Source: Algibacter pacificus (lineage in GTDB: Bacteria > Bacteroidota > Bacteroidia > Flavobacteriales > Flavobacteriaceae). From it: a DNA stretch of 64,000 nt. Where the stretch lies: assembly GCF_008033385.1 (NCBI RefSeq), contig NZ_VOGY01000003.1, positions 310,001 to 374,000 on the forward strand, read 5' to 3'. Below the pieces are notes generated by a model. It was not told where the DNA came from, searched no databases, and saw only the letters and a list, made by a program, of their open reading frames with translations. This document shows positions 16,705 to 26,227 of this stretch, one piece after another. Both the position numbers and the translations under genes were made by a program. Position 1 is the first letter of the stretch. Each line of letters starts with the position of its first letter.

Positions 16705-19680
16705 ATGATATACGATTTCAATAAAATCGAAGAAAAGTGGCAAAAATATTGGGCAGATAACCAAACGTTTAAAGCCGAAAACCAAAGCGAAAAACCAAAA
16801 TATTATGTGTTAGATATGTTCCCTTACCCAAGTGGAGCGGGCTTGCATGTTGGGCATCCGTTGGGTTATATCGCATCCGATATTTATGCGCGTTACAAAC
16901 GCCACCAAGGCTTTAATGTATTGCATCCGCAAGGGTACGATAGTTTTGGTTTGCCTGCCGAGCAGTACGCTATACAAACGGGGCAGCATCCGGCGGTAAC
17001 CACTAAGGAGAATATTGCAACGTATCGTCGTCAACTCGATCAAATTGGATTTTCATTCGATTGGTCGCGTGAAGTCAGAACCTCCGATCCTCAATATTAC
17101 AAGTGGACCCAATGGATTTTTATTCAATTATTCAACTCTTGGTACAATAACGATACGAATAAAGCTGAAGATATTTCGACTTTAATTTCCATTTTTGAAA
17201 CGGAAGGTAATGCCACAGTAAATGCGGTTTGCGATGATAACATCGCTGCATTTACAGCAGCCGAATGGAAGGGGTATACAAGCAAAGAACAACAAGCTAT
17301 TTTATTACAATATAGATTGACTTATTTAGCTGAAACGGAAGTAAACTGGTGTCCTGCATTAGGAACGGTTTTAGCAAATGATGAAATCGTTAACGGGGTT
17401 TCCGAACGTGGAGGTCACCCGGTTATTCGTAAAAAAATGACCCAATGGAGTATGCGTATTTCTGCTTATGCGGAACGTTTGCTTCAAGGTTTAGATAAAG
17501 TGGATTGGACCGATTCTTTAAAGGAAAGTCAGCGTAATTGGATTGGAAAATCGGTTGGTGCAGCTGTTACATTTAAAGTGAAAGACAGTGATGCCGTTAT
17601 CGATGTGTTTACAACTAGACCAGATACTATTTTTGGTGTAAGCTTCATGACGCTTGCTCCAGAACACGACTTGGTGTCTCAATTAACAACGCCAGAGCAA
17701 AAAGCTGAGGTAGAGGCTTATATTTTAGCAACGGCAAAACGTAGCGAACGCGATAGAATGGCTGATGTAAAAACCATTTCTGGTGCTTTTACTGGAGCTT
17801 ATGCCGAGCATCCTTTTACAAAAGAACCCATTCCAGTTTGGATTGGCGATTACGTTTTAGCGGGTTATGGAACGGGAGCAGTGATGTCTGTGCCTTGTGG
17901 CGATGAAAGAGATTATGCCTTTGCGAAGCATTTCAATATTCCAATTATAAATATTTTTGAGGGCGTTGATATTTCAGAAGCAGCCTTTACAGATAAAGAA
18001 AAAACCGTTATCGGGAACAGTGATTTCCTTAATGGTATGAATTATAAAAAAGCCACCAAACGTGCTATTTTCGAATTAGAAAAAATAGGGCAAGGTGAAG
18101 GAAAAACCAATTACCGTTTGCGCGATGCTGTTTTTAGTCGTCAGCGTTATTGGGGAGAGCCATTCCCGGTGTATTATGTAGATGGTATGCCTCAAATGAT
18201 TGCTGCCGAACATTTACCAATTACATTACCCGAAGTAGAAAAATATTTACCAACCGAAACCGGCGAGCCGCCATTGGGGAATGCTACCGTTTGGGCTTGG
18301 GATACCACTAAAAACGAAGTCGTTTCTAACGATTTAATCGATAATGAAACCATCCATCCATTAGAACTTAACACCATGCCAGGTTGGGCAGGAAGTTCTT
18401 GGTATTTTAACCGCTACATGGATTCTACAAACACCGAAGAATTTGCGAGTAAAGAGGCTTTAAACTACTGGAAAGATGTGGATTTATACATTGGTGGAAG
18501 CGAGCATGCTACAGGACATTTACTGTATTCTCGTTTTTGGCAAAAATTCTTGTTCGATAAAGGTGTTGTCCCTGTTGATGAGTTTGCTAAAAAACTGATT
18601 AATCAAGGGATGATTTTGGGGACTAGTGCTTTTGTATATAGATTTTCTTGGATGATTGTATCAAATACAGATGAAGCTTTTGATATTTTAGATCCTAAAA
18701 TGCCTTCTTTTTTCATTACGAAATCGAAGTTTGAAAAAATGAAGAGTGGTGATGTTGAAGAGATCAAAAATGCTAAGGAATTTTTCTTGAGTACCTTAAA
18801 TGAAATTTTTCCTGATTCTGATATTAAACTAGGTGATGAAATATCATTACAATTGGTTCCAACACATGTTGATGTTTCTTTTGTAAACTCATCGGATGAA
18901 TTAGATATTGAGCAATTCAAAAACTGGAGAACAGATTATACAAATTCTAAGTTTATAAATGAAGATGATGGGACATACAAAGTAGGTCGCGAAGTCGAAA
19001 AAATGTCCAAATCCAAATACAACGTCGTAAATCCAGACGATATTGTTTCAGATTACGGTGCAGACAGTCTGCGTTTATACGAAATGTTCTTGGGGCCATT
19101 GGAGCAATACAAACCATGGAATACAGCCGGAATTACAGGTGTGCACAACTTCCTTAAAAAACTATGGAAATTGTATGTGGATGATAACGGACTGAAAGTT
19201 TCAGAAGCAGCAGCAACAAAAGATAACTTAAAAACACTTCATAAAACCATTAAAAAGGTTCAAGAAGATATCGAGAATTTCTCGTTCAACACATCGGTTT
19301 CAACCTTTATGATTGCTGTTAATGAGTTCACTACGCAAAAATGTACATCAAAAGAAGTATTAGAGCCGTTATTGGTTTTATTATCCCCTTATGCGCCACA
19401 TATTGCAGAAGAGTTATGGAACCAATTAGGAAATAGCGCATCTATTTCTACGGCAGCTTTTCCAGAATTCGATGCCAGCCATTTGGTAGAAAGCAGTAAA
19501 AATTACCCCATTTCTTTTAACGGGAAAATGCGCTTTACAATGGAATTACCTATGGATATGAGCAAGGACGATATTGAAGCCGCTGTTATGGCAAACGAAA
19601 AAACACAAGAGCAACTTGCTGGGCGTACCCCTAAAAAAGTGATTGTGGTCCCTGGGAAAATTGTAAATATAGTAGGCTAA
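16705..19680 (+). CDS. leuS: Leucyl-tRNA synthetase with enlarged insertion
   Basis: A 991-residue class I synthetase that charges tRNA-Leu. The HIGH motif is HVGH (48-51) and KMSKS is at 766-770. The editing (CP1) domain is visible from about residue 230 to 420 with TRPDTIFGVSFM and the GTGAVMSVPCGDERDY block. The protein is long. Bacterial LeuRS is usually about 820-880 residues, and flavobacterial enzymes carry an insertion between INQGMI and VEKMSKS. Here that insertion is about 130 residues (roughly 637-765), including a charged stretch (KFEKMKSGDVEEIKNAKEFF) that I do not recognise from relatives. All catalytic blocks are intact, so the enzyme should be functional. A terminator follows. 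Confidence 0.97.
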   Translation: MIYDFNKIEEKWQKYWADNQTFKAENQSEKPKYYVLDMFPYPSGAGLHVGHPLGYIASDIYARYKRHQGFNVLHPQGYDSFGLPAEQYAIQTGQHPAVTTKENIATYRRQLDQIGFSFDWSREVRTSDPQYYKWTQWIFIQLFNSWYNNDTNKAEDISTLISIFETEGNATVNAVCDDNIAAFTAAEWKGYTSKEQQAILLQYRLTYLAETEVNWCPALGTVLANDEIVNGVSERGGHPVIRKKMTQWSMRISAYAERLLQGLDKVDWTDSLKESQRNWIGKSVGAAVTFKVKDSDAVIDVFTTRPDTIFGVSFMTLAPEHDLVSQLTTPEQKAEVEAYILATAKRSERDRMADVKTISGAFTGAYAEHPFTKEPIPVWIGDYVLAGYGTGAVMSVPCGDERDYAFAKHFNIPIINIFEGVDISEAAFTDKEKTVIGNSDFLNGMNYKKATKRAIFELEKIGQGEGKTNYRLRDAVFSRQRYWGEPFPVYYVDGMPQMIAAEHLPITLPEVEKYLPTETGEPPLGNATVWAWDTTKNEVVSNDLIDNETIHPLELNTMPGWAGSSWYFNRYMDSTNTEEFASKEALNYWKDVDLYIGGSEHATGHLLYSRFWQKFLFDKGVVPVDEFAKKLINQGMILGTSAFVYRFSWMIVSNTDEAFDILDPKMPSFFITKSKFEKMKSGDVEEIKNAKEFFLSTLNEIFPDSDIKLGDEISLQLVPTHVDVSFVNSSDELDIEQFKNWRTDYTNSKFINEDDGTYKVGREVEKMSKSKYNVVNPDDIVSDYGADSLRLYEMFLGPLEQYKPWNTAGITGVHNFLKKLWKLYVDDNGLKVSEAAATKDNLKTLHKTIKKVQEDIENFSFNTSVSTFMIAVNEFTTQKCTSKEVLEPLLVLLSPYAPHIAEELWNQLGNSASISTAAFPEFDASHLVESSKNYPISFNGKMRFTMELPMDMSKDDIEAAVMANEKTQEQLAGRTPKKVIVVPGKIVNIVG

Positions 19681-19707
19681 AGCCTAAATTATTAAAAAAT
19701 AAGTAAA

Positions 19708-19750
19708 TAAGCCATCTTGTTAATTATAAGAGATGGCTTATTTTAGTTTT
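19708..19750 (+). terminator. leuS terminator
   Basis: A 10-bp perfect stem (TAAGCCATCT at 19708-19717 with 19731-19740) is followed by TTTTAGTTTT. The in-frame ATG at 19733 lies within this stem, which argues against it as the start of the next gene. Confidence 0.75.
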
Positions 19751-19762
19751 ATACCTTGTATT

Positions 19763-20032
19763 ATGTTCGAAATTCAACCCATGGAAATAGTAGGTTTGGT
19801 TGCGGCCACCTTAACCACCGCATCGTTTATTCCGCAGGTTTATAAAGCTTGGAAAACCAAAGATGTTGAAGGAGTGTCCTTAACCATGTTTTTAGCCATG
19901 TTTGTTGGGGTATTACTCTGGTTGGTTTATGGGTTTTACTTAAAAAGTTTATCTATGGTAATTGCTAATATAATTACCTCGGTATTGTGTTTAATGATTT
20001 TAATTCTTAAAATTAAACATAAAAAAAAGTAA
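19763..20032 (+). CDS. SemiSWEET sugar transporter
   Basis: An 89-residue protein with three membrane helices forming a single MtN3/PQ-loop unit. SemiSWEETs work as dimers to let sugars cross the membrane. The diagnostic helix-1 motif TTASFIPQVYKAWKTKDVEGVS with its PQ pair is present, followed by LLWLVYGFYL. The length fits a SemiSWEET (about 85-95 residues). The start is set at 19763 because the upstream ATG at 19733 is inside the leuS terminator; 19781 is also possible. Confidence 0.85.
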   Translation: MFEIQPMEIVGLVAATLTTASFIPQVYKAWKTKDVEGVSLTMFLAMFVGVLLWLVYGFYLKSLSMVIANIITSVLCLMILILKIKHKKK

Positions 20033-20279
20033 TATAAAACGAGTCAAAATAAGCTTAAAATCAGGTAATGTAAAATCATTCAATTTTTCTGTATTTTCAA
20101 AAAAACGAGTCTTTTTTTATCAATTAGAATTAAAATGAGTGTTTTTAGAACTGTTTTAATCAAAAAAGCGTGTTCCTATTAAATTGATGTGAATTACATA
20201 TTTTTTGGTGTTAACGTGTTTTAGGTGAAAATATATTAACAATAAGCGGGTTTTGATTATAATATTAAATTTTTTGTAT

Positions 20280-20287
20280 TAATTTTG
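20280..20287 (+). promoter_or_regulatory. -7 element for ald
   Basis: TAATTTTG matches TAnnTTTG, 33 bp before the ald start. A TTTG at 20252-20255 gives a 24-nt spacer, slightly long. The 288-bp gap 20033-20320 shows nothing else. Confidence 0.45.
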
Positions 20288-20320
20288 CTTTAGTTTAAAT
20301 TTATAAAAAAAGCTTAATAC

Positions 20321-21421
20321 ATGAAAATTGGAGTTCCTATTGAGATAAAGAACAGCGAGAATAGAGTAGGTATGACGCCTTCTGGAGTTTTCGAATTAAC
20401 AAAGAGAAACCACGACGTTTATATTCAAACAAATGCAGGTTTTAATAGTGGTTTTCTTGATGAAGATTATATTGAAGCGGGCGCCACTATTTTAGATAGC
20501 ATAGAAGCTGTTTATGATATTGCGGATATGATAGTGAAAGTAAAAGAACCTATCGAGCCAGAATATAAGTTAATTAAGGAAAACCAAGTGGTGTTTACTT
20601 ATTTCCATTTTGCATCTAGTGAGCCATTAACGATGGCCATGATAGAAAGTAAGTCTATCTGTATTGCTTACGAAACTGTTGAAGATAACGATGGCGCTTT
20701 ACCACTTTTAATTCCAATGTCCGAGGTTGCAGGACGTATGTCTGTTCAACAAGGAGCTAAATACTTAGAGAAACCGATAAAAGGTCGGGGTATTTTATTG
20801 GGTGGAATTCCAGGAGTGCCACCAGCAAAAGTACTAATTTTAGGCGCCGGAATTGTAGGATATCAAGCCGCAAAAATGGCCTCCGGTTTAGGAGCTCAAG
20901 TGACTATTATGGATATTAATATGAAAGCTTTACGTTACGTAAGTGATTCTATGCCAAACAATGTTATTAGTGAGTTTTCTAGTGAATATAACATCCGTAA
21001 ACATATTGTAGATGCCGATTTAATTATTGGTGGTGTATTAATAAAAGGGGCAAAAGCACCTAAATTAATTACACGCGATATGCTAAAAGATATGCGTCCA
21101 GGAACTGTTATGGTTGATGTAGCAGTAGATCAAGGTGGGTGTTTTGAAACAACTCGACCAACAACACACCAAGATCCTACTTATATTATAGATGAAGTTG
21201 TGCATTATACTGTAGCCAATATGCCTGGAGCAGTACCTTATACCTCTACCATGGGGTTAACAAATGTAACGTTACCTTATGTTATTAAATTAGCAAATGA
21301 AGGTTGGGAAGCAGCTTGCGACAGTAGTGCACCATTGGCTAGAGGTTTAAATATTGTAAAAGGAAAAATAGTATATAAAGAAATTGCTGAAGCTTTCGAT
21401 TTAGAATTAGAAACGGCATAA
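20321..21421 (+). CDS. ald: Alanine dehydrogenase
   Basis: A 366-residue NAD-dependent L-alanine dehydrogenase that interconverts alanine with pyruvate and ammonium. The N-terminal signature MKIGVPIEIKNSENRVGMTP and the substrate-binding K/H residues in VKVKEP and YFHFAS are present. The Rossmann motif is LILGAGIVGYQAAKMASGLGA, and the C-terminal block is YTSTMGLTNVTLPYV. The length is normal. It stands alone between its own promoter and a strong terminator. Confidence 0.96.
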   Translation: MKIGVPIEIKNSENRVGMTPSGVFELTKRNHDVYIQTNAGFNSGFLDEDYIEAGATILDSIEAVYDIADMIVKVKEPIEPEYKLIKENQVVFTYFHFASSEPLTMAMIESKSICIAYETVEDNDGALPLLIPMSEVAGRMSVQQGAKYLEKPIKGRGILLGGIPGVPPAKVLILGAGIVGYQAAKMASGLGAQVTIMDINMKALRYVSDSMPNNVISEFSSEYNIRKHIVDADLIIGGVLIKGAKAPKLITRDMLKDMRPGTVMVDVAVDQGGCFETTRPTTHQDPTYIIDEVVHYTVANMPGAVPYTSTMGLTNVTLPYVIKLANEGWEAACDSSAPLARGLNIVKGKIVYKEIAEAFDLELETA

Positions 21422-21465
21422 TGGCTTTAGGAGAAGTTCCTAAAAGAAATATACAACAATAAAGC

Positions 21466-21509
21466 AAAGGCTTAGTTATTTCATAATTTGAAAAACTAAG
21501 CCTTTTTTT
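21466..21509 (+). terminator. ald terminator
   Basis: A 12-bp stem (AAAGGCTTAGTT at 21466-21477 with AACTAAGCCTTT at 21494-21505) is followed by a T-run. Confidence 0.8.
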
Positions 21510-21586
21510 ATTTGTTATTATTAGAAATAGGATACGACTAAATAGAATATATTTACTGCATGTTTTTAAATTTAGCATTTTTTAAA

Positions 21587-22963
21587 ATGAACAAACAGCC
21601 CTTACTTTTAGTGCTGTTAAGCATTGTTTTGTACTGGTTATTTGCCTATCAATTAGTCCGTACAGATTATGTAAATTTAGTAGGCTTGTATGTGGCGCTA
21701 TTTGCCTTGTTTTACCGATTGGTAAGTCTTTTAAAAAATAATATTAAGCTTTTAACCTATGTCGCTTTTGGGTTTCGGGCGGTGTTTATTTTGGCGATTC
21801 CCAATTTATCGCAAGATTTTTATCGGTTTATTTGGGATGGCCGGATGCTTTTCGCAGGGTTTAATCCCTATCTGTTTACACCGGAATCTTTTATAAATTC
21901 TGGAGTGTACCCTGTTGCTCAGGCGGAGGCGTTATACGCAGGCATGGGAACGCTTAACGGGAGTCATTTTACGAATTATCCGCCTATTAATCAGTTGTGT
22001 TTTTTTATTGCTTCGGTCTTTGCTGGCACAAGTATTTTGGGTTCGGTTGTGGTATTTAAACTGCTTATTATTGCTGCCGATTTTGGAACCTTTTTTTATG
22101 GGAGTAAGTTGTTAAAACGGCTGAATATTCCGCAGTATACTATCTTTTGGTATCTGTTAAATCCTTTTATCATTATCGAACTCACGGGTAATTTACATTT
22201 TGAAGGCGTTATGATTTGCTTCCTAATTTGGAGTTTGTATTTGCTGCATTGTGGAAAATGGAAATGGGCTGGCGTGGTTTTGGCTTTATCGATTTCGGTG
22301 AAGTTAATCCCTCTAATATTTTTACCCCTATTTTTTAAATGGTTTTTACTGAATAAAACGAAAAGTAATCCTGAACAACCAAATTTATTTACAGGCTTAT
22401 GGAAGCTTATTGGTTTTTATAGTATTGTTTTACTGACGACATTTTTACTTTTTGCAGGGTTTATTTCGAATGAATTTGTAAACAATTATGCTAAAACCGT
22501 AGGGTTGTGGTTTCAGAATTTTGAATTTAATGCTAGCTTGTATTATATAGCGCGCGAGATTGGTTACTCCTTTAGAGGCTATAATGAAATTGGAATTATT
22601 GGAAAAGTTACTCCCGTTTTGGTGGTTTTGTTTCTTTTAATCATTACTTTTTTTAGAAAAAATAAAACCATGGTTGAATTAATTTCGGCTATGTTATTAG
22701 TTTTATCTTTTTATTTTTTTACGGCTACAACGGTACATCCTTGGTATATTGCCACGCTTTTAATTTTGAGTGTATTTACAAAATATAAGTTTCCTTTGGT
22801 TTGGAGTTTTGTTATTATTTTAAGCTATTTGGCTTATGTAAATGTTGATAAAGCCGATAAATCGGAAAATTTATGGGTGATTGCTATCGAGTATATTGTG
22901 GTGTACGCCGTGTTTTTCTGGGAAGTGTTTTTTAAGAAAAAGGCCCCCAAATTGGAAGCCTAA
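21587..22963 (+). CDS. GT-C type membrane glycosyltransferase
   Basis: A 458-residue integral membrane protein with about 11-12 hydrophobic helices. The segment NLSQDFYRFIWDGRMLFAGF after helix 3 resembles the acidic loop-1 motif of GT-C glycosyltransferases (mannosyltransferase-like), which use polyprenyl-phosphate sugars. A second loop GTLNGSHFTNYPPINQL also fits. Acceptor and sugar are unknown. The start at 21587 (MNKQPLLLV) is preferred over an upstream ATG at 21560. There are no other polysaccharide genes next to it. Confidence 0.72.
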   Translation: MNKQPLLLVLLSIVLYWLFAYQLVRTDYVNLVGLYVALFALFYRLVSLLKNNIKLLTYVAFGFRAVFILAIPNLSQDFYRFIWDGRMLFAGFNPYLFTPESFINSGVYPVAQAEALYAGMGTLNGSHFTNYPPINQLCFFIASVFAGTSILGSVVVFKLLIIAADFGTFFYGSKLLKRLNIPQYTIFWYLLNPFIIIELTGNLHFEGVMICFLIWSLYLLHCGKWKWAGVVLALSISVKLIPLIFLPLFFKWFLLNKTKSNPEQPNLFTGLWKLIGFYSIVLLTTFLLFAGFISNEFVNNYAKTVGLWFQNFEFNASLYYIAREIGYSFRGYNEIGIIGKVTPVLVVLFLLIITFFRKNKTMVELISAMLLVLSFYFFTATTVHPWYIATLLILSVFTKYKFPLVWSFVIILSYLAYVNVDKADKSENLWVIAIEYIVVYAVFFWEVFFKKKAPKLEA

Positions 22964-23043
22964 TTTATTTAAATTTAGTGTGTTTTAATCCTGTCAGGTT
23001 TAAAAAAACCAGACAAAGGTTAATAACCTATTTAAGTATAATT

Positions 23044-23268
23044 TTACTCTAAAGGTTTTAAACTCTGAACCCGATAAATGGCATCGTCACCATCTGCATC
23101 TTCTACAAATGTAATTCTGAATTCTTTATCAACTAAAGATTTATCATTCTTTAAATCAAAATGTTTTAAAACGCGAGGGTGAACTTCTTCAAAGGCCATT
23201 TCCTCACCGTTTTCAAACCAAAAATTAAAATAACCGTTTTCGAAAGATTTAAAAACAGCGGTTCTCAT
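23044..23268 (-). CDS. Small conserved flavobacterial protein
   Basis: A 74-residue acidic protein with no family I can name. It begins MRTAVFKSFENGYFNFWFE and looks like a compact beta-rich domain. It follows the gene at 23282-23596 on the same strand with a 13-bp gap, so the two probably form an operon and may act together. No signal peptide or membrane helix is seen. Confidence 0.65.
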   Translation of the reverse strand: MRTAVFKSFENGYFNFWFENGEEMAFEEVHPRVLKHFDLKNDKSLVDKEFRITFVEDADGDDAIYRVQSLKPLE

Positions 23269-23281
23269 AATATATTATTTG

Positions 23282-23596
23282 TTAATCGTTATCGTCGTCT
23301 TCTAAGTCTGGCGCTTGCACAGCCTCTGGGTCATTATCATCAAAATCTTCATAATCATCTTCGTCGTAATTCTCCATAGTTACGGCTAACTTCGAACTTA
23401 CTTTTACTAAATATTTAGTGTCTTCAGTCGTAACTTCTACGGCTTCTATAATTTCGTTATGCTGATTTTTAAATGAAATAATTTGATCTTCATCATAACC
23501 GTCAGGGTAGCGTTCTACTAATAGTGCTAATATTTCTGGTGTCAATTTTTTAAAATCAACAATGACACGTTTTAAATTATCGTTTCTATTTTTCAT
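23282..23596 (-). CDS. Acidic protein of unknown function
   Basis: A 104-residue protein. The first 72 residues look folded (LKRVIVDFKKLTPEILALLV, then strands EIIEAVEVTTEDTKYLVKVS). The last 30 residues are almost entirely Asp/Glu with Asn, a disordered acidic tail. It is conserved in flavobacteria as far as I recall, without a known role. It is cotranscribed with the downstream 74-residue gene. Confidence 0.65.
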   Translation of the reverse strand: MKNRNDNLKRVIVDFKKLTPEILALLVERYPDGYDEDQIISFKNQHNEIIEAVEVTTEDTKYLVKVSSKLAVTMENYDEDDYEDFDDNDPEAVQAPDLEDDDND

Positions 23597-23723
23597 GTGT
23601 TGGTTATTGTTTGGTTATTGGGTTTCACATGTATCCTATTTAGATGAAAATTAATAGTCCTCTAATTGGATTAATTGGTTTTAATTCAAAATCTAGCCAA
23701 AAGCTAAATATAATTATTTATGA

Positions 23724-25250
23724 TTACTTAATACGAATAACATCGTAAAAATCTTTTCGTCTATCTTTTAGGTTTTTTACAGCTCCAAAAGAATGTAGTT
23801 CACGTAACAAGCTTAAATCGACATCGGCAACCAAAATCATTTCGGTATTGGTTGTTGCTTCTGCTTTTATGCCGTTGCTCGGAAATGAAAAATCACATGG
23901 TGTAAATACAGCCGATTGTGCGTATTGAATATCCATATTATTTACATTGGGTAAATTACCAACGCTTCCAGCAATAGCGACGTAACATTCGTTTTCTACA
24001 GCACGAGCTTGCGCACATAAACGCACCCGAGAATACCCATTTTGTGTATCGGTTAAAAAGGGTACAAATAGAATGTCCATACCTTCATCGGCCAATAATC
24101 TAGACAATTCTGGAAATTCAGAATCGTAACAAATTAAAATACCTATTTTACCGCAATCGGTTTCAAAAGTATGTAATTTGTTTCCGCACTGCATACCCCA
24201 AACTTTAGCTTCGTCTGGTGTAACGTGGATTTTTTCGTAACGTTCAAAACTACCATCTCTCCGGCATAAATAGCCCACATTATAAAGTTTATCGCCTACC
24301 AATTCTGGCATACTCCCCGAAATAATATTGATATTATACGAAATAGATAACTGTTTCATTCTATCAACAATGGTTTCTGTGAATTTAGCCAATTCTCTAA
24401 TAGCATCGGGCTCGTGTAAATGATTGAACTCTGCCATTAATGGCGCATTGAAAAACTCTGGAAACACCGCAAAATCCGATCGATATGCCGAAACACTATC
24501 GATAAAATATTCTACTTGCTGCATTAAATCGTCTAAACCTTTATAGGGGCGCATTTGCCATTGTATTAGGCCTAGTCTAACTACCGTTTTTACGCTGCTC
24601 GCTTTTTTATTGGGTTTGGTATAAAAAATATTATCCCATTCCATTAAAACCGCATATTCGCTTGAAGCGGTATCACCTTCTAAATAATTTTTTAAAACCC
24701 TTACTGGGTGAAAATCATTGGAAATTTGAAAGTTTAAAACGGGATCGTGAATTTCTTTGCGTTTCACTTTTTCAATATACTCCTTAGGCGATAAATATTT
24801 ATGTTTATGATAGTTTGGCATACGTCCACCAAACACAATACTTTTTAAGTTTAATGTTTCACAAACTTCTTTTCTATAATCGTAAAGGCGTCGGCCTAAG
24901 CGTAAACCTCGGTATTCTGGTTTTATAAATACATCAATACCATAAAGCACATCGCCATCGGGATCGTGATTTTTAAAAGATTCTCCCGAAATAATATCAT
25001 TATAAGTATGGTTGTCGTCTATTTTATCGTAATCTACAATAAGTGATAAGGCACAACCCGCAAGATTTCCATCTATTTTAATAACTACCTGTCCTTCTGG
25101 GAACATGGTGGTTAATTTTTGTATGTGGTCTTTTTTCCAATATGAATCAAGCACACCGCCGTAAGATTCTAAAGTGGCTGCTTTCAGCTCTTCAAAATCG
25201 TCTACCGTAAGGTACTTTAATTCTATATTTTCTATGTTGTTGATATCCAT
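23724..25250 (-). CDS. GNAT acetyltransferase-carbon-nitrogen hydrolase fusion
   Basis: A 508-residue two-domain protein. Residues about 8-210 form a GNAT N-acetyltransferase domain with the acetyl-CoA loop in RGLRLGRRLYDYRKE. Residues about 222-505 form a nitrilase-superfamily amidohydrolase with the catalytic Glu in FAVFPEFFNAP, Lys in YEKIHVTPDE and Cys in GILICYDSEFPE. It is the last gene of the polyamine operon (2 bp after the deoxyhypusine-synthase-like gene). A role in acetylating a polyamine or cleaving an amide of it is plausible from context but not shown; the fusion is known in several bacterial phyla. Confidence 0.85.
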   Translation of the reverse strand: MDINNIENIELKYLTVDDFEELKAATLESYGGVLDSYWKKDHIQKLTTMFPEGQVVIKIDGNLAGCALSLIVDYDKIDDNHTYNDIISGESFKNHDPDGDVLYGIDVFIKPEYRGLRLGRRLYDYRKEVCETLNLKSIVFGGRMPNYHKHKYLSPKEYIEKVKRKEIHDPVLNFQISNDFHPVRVLKNYLEGDTASSEYAVLMEWDNIFYTKPNKKASSVKTVVRLGLIQWQMRPYKGLDDLMQQVEYFIDSVSAYRSDFAVFPEFFNAPLMAEFNHLHEPDAIRELAKFTETIVDRMKQLSISYNINIISGSMPELVGDKLYNVGYLCRRDGSFERYEKIHVTPDEAKVWGMQCGNKLHTFETDCGKIGILICYDSEFPELSRLLADEGMDILFVPFLTDTQNGYSRVRLCAQARAVENECYVAIAGSVGNLPNVNNMDIQYAQSAVFTPCDFSFPSNGIKAEATTNTEMILVADVDLSLLRELHSFGAVKNLKDRRKDFYDVIRIK

Positions 25251-25252
25251 GG

Positions 25253-26227
25253 CTACTGACCTAAAAGGTAAGCAAATATTAATGGTGCAACAATAGTGGC
25301 GTCACTTTCTATAATGAATTTTGGTGTATCGATATCTAATTTACCCCAAGTAATTTTCTCATTTGGTACCGCTCCAGAATAGGATCCGTAACTGGTTGTA
25401 GAGTCGCTAATTTGACAAAAATAACTCCAAAACGGTGTGTCTGTACGTTCCATATCTTGGTATAACATAGGCACTACGCATATTGGAAAATCGCCAGCAA
25501 TACCACCGCCAATTTGAAAAAAACCAATATTATTTTTAGAATTTTCGGTATACCAATCTGCTAAAAAGGTCATGTATTCAATACCCGATTTTACGGTGCT
25601 TGCTTTTAATTCGCCTTTAAGTACGTAGCTTGCGAATATATTTCCCATAGTACTATCTTCCCAACCTGGGCAAACAATAGGTAGGTTTTTTTCCGCAGCA
25701 GCGTACATCCAAGAGTTTTTTAAATCAATTTCATAATATTCCTCAAGAACACCAGAAAGCAACATTTTGTACATATACTCATGTGGTAAAAAACGTTCGC
25801 CATCAGCTTCTGCTTGTTTCCAAATTTTAACAATATGTTTTTGTAGTCTTCTAAACGCTTCTTCTTCTGGAATACAAGTATCGGTAACGCGGTTTAAACC
25901 TTTTTCAAGTAAACCCCACTCTTCTTGTGGTGTTAAATCGCGGTAATTTGGCACCCGTTTGTAATGCGAATGTGCTACCAAATTCATAATATCTTCTTCT
26001 AAATTCGCTCCCGTACAAGAAATGATTTGTACTTTATCCTGACGAATCATTTCTGCAAAACTAATACCTAATTCAGCCGTACTCATCGCACCAGCCAAAG
26101 ACACTAACATTTTTGCACCAGACTCTAATTGAGCTTCGTATCCTTTAGCGGCATCCACTAAAGCTGCGGCGTTAAAGTGTAAATAATGTTTTTCTATAAA
26201 TTGCGAAATTGGTCCTTTAGTACTCAT
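25253..26227 (-). CDS. Deoxyhypusine-synthase-like protein, probable homospermidine synthase
   Basis: A 324-residue member of the deoxyhypusine synthase family. Bacteria lack eIF5A, so the eukaryotic reaction is not expected; bacterial homologues can transfer an aminobutyl group to a polyamine. The aminobutyl-carrying lysine is kept in ITWGK (about residue 296), as in the eukaryotic SWGK. The histidine-containing GGGxxKHH block of the eukaryotic enzyme is replaced by GGGIAGDFPI. The gene overlaps speB by 11 bp (start ATG 26227), so it is translated with agmatinase, whose product putrescine could be the substrate. Homospermidine is reported as the main polyamine of Flavobacteriaceae, which fits. 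Confidence 0.82.
   Translation of the reverse strand: MSTKGPISQFIEKHYLHFNAAALVDAAKGYEAQLESGAKMLVSLAGAMSTAELGISFAEMIRQDKVQIISCTGANLEEDIMNLVAHSHYKRVPNYRDLTPQEEWGLLEKGLNRVTDTCIPEEEAFRRLQKHIVKIWKQAEADGERFLPHEYMYKMLLSGVLEEYYEIDLKNSWMYAAAEKNLPIVCPGWEDSTMGNIFASYVLKGELKASTVKSGIEYMTFLADWYTENSKNNIGFFQIGGGIAGDFPICVVPMLYQDMERTDTPFWSYFCQISDSTTSYGSYSGAVPNEKITWGKLDIDTPKFIIESDATIVAPLIFAYLLGQ

Noticed and set aside
19733-19762. Upstream ATG for the SemiSWEET gene
   Set aside because: The codon lies within the 3' arm of the leuS terminator stem and would add residues not seen in the family.
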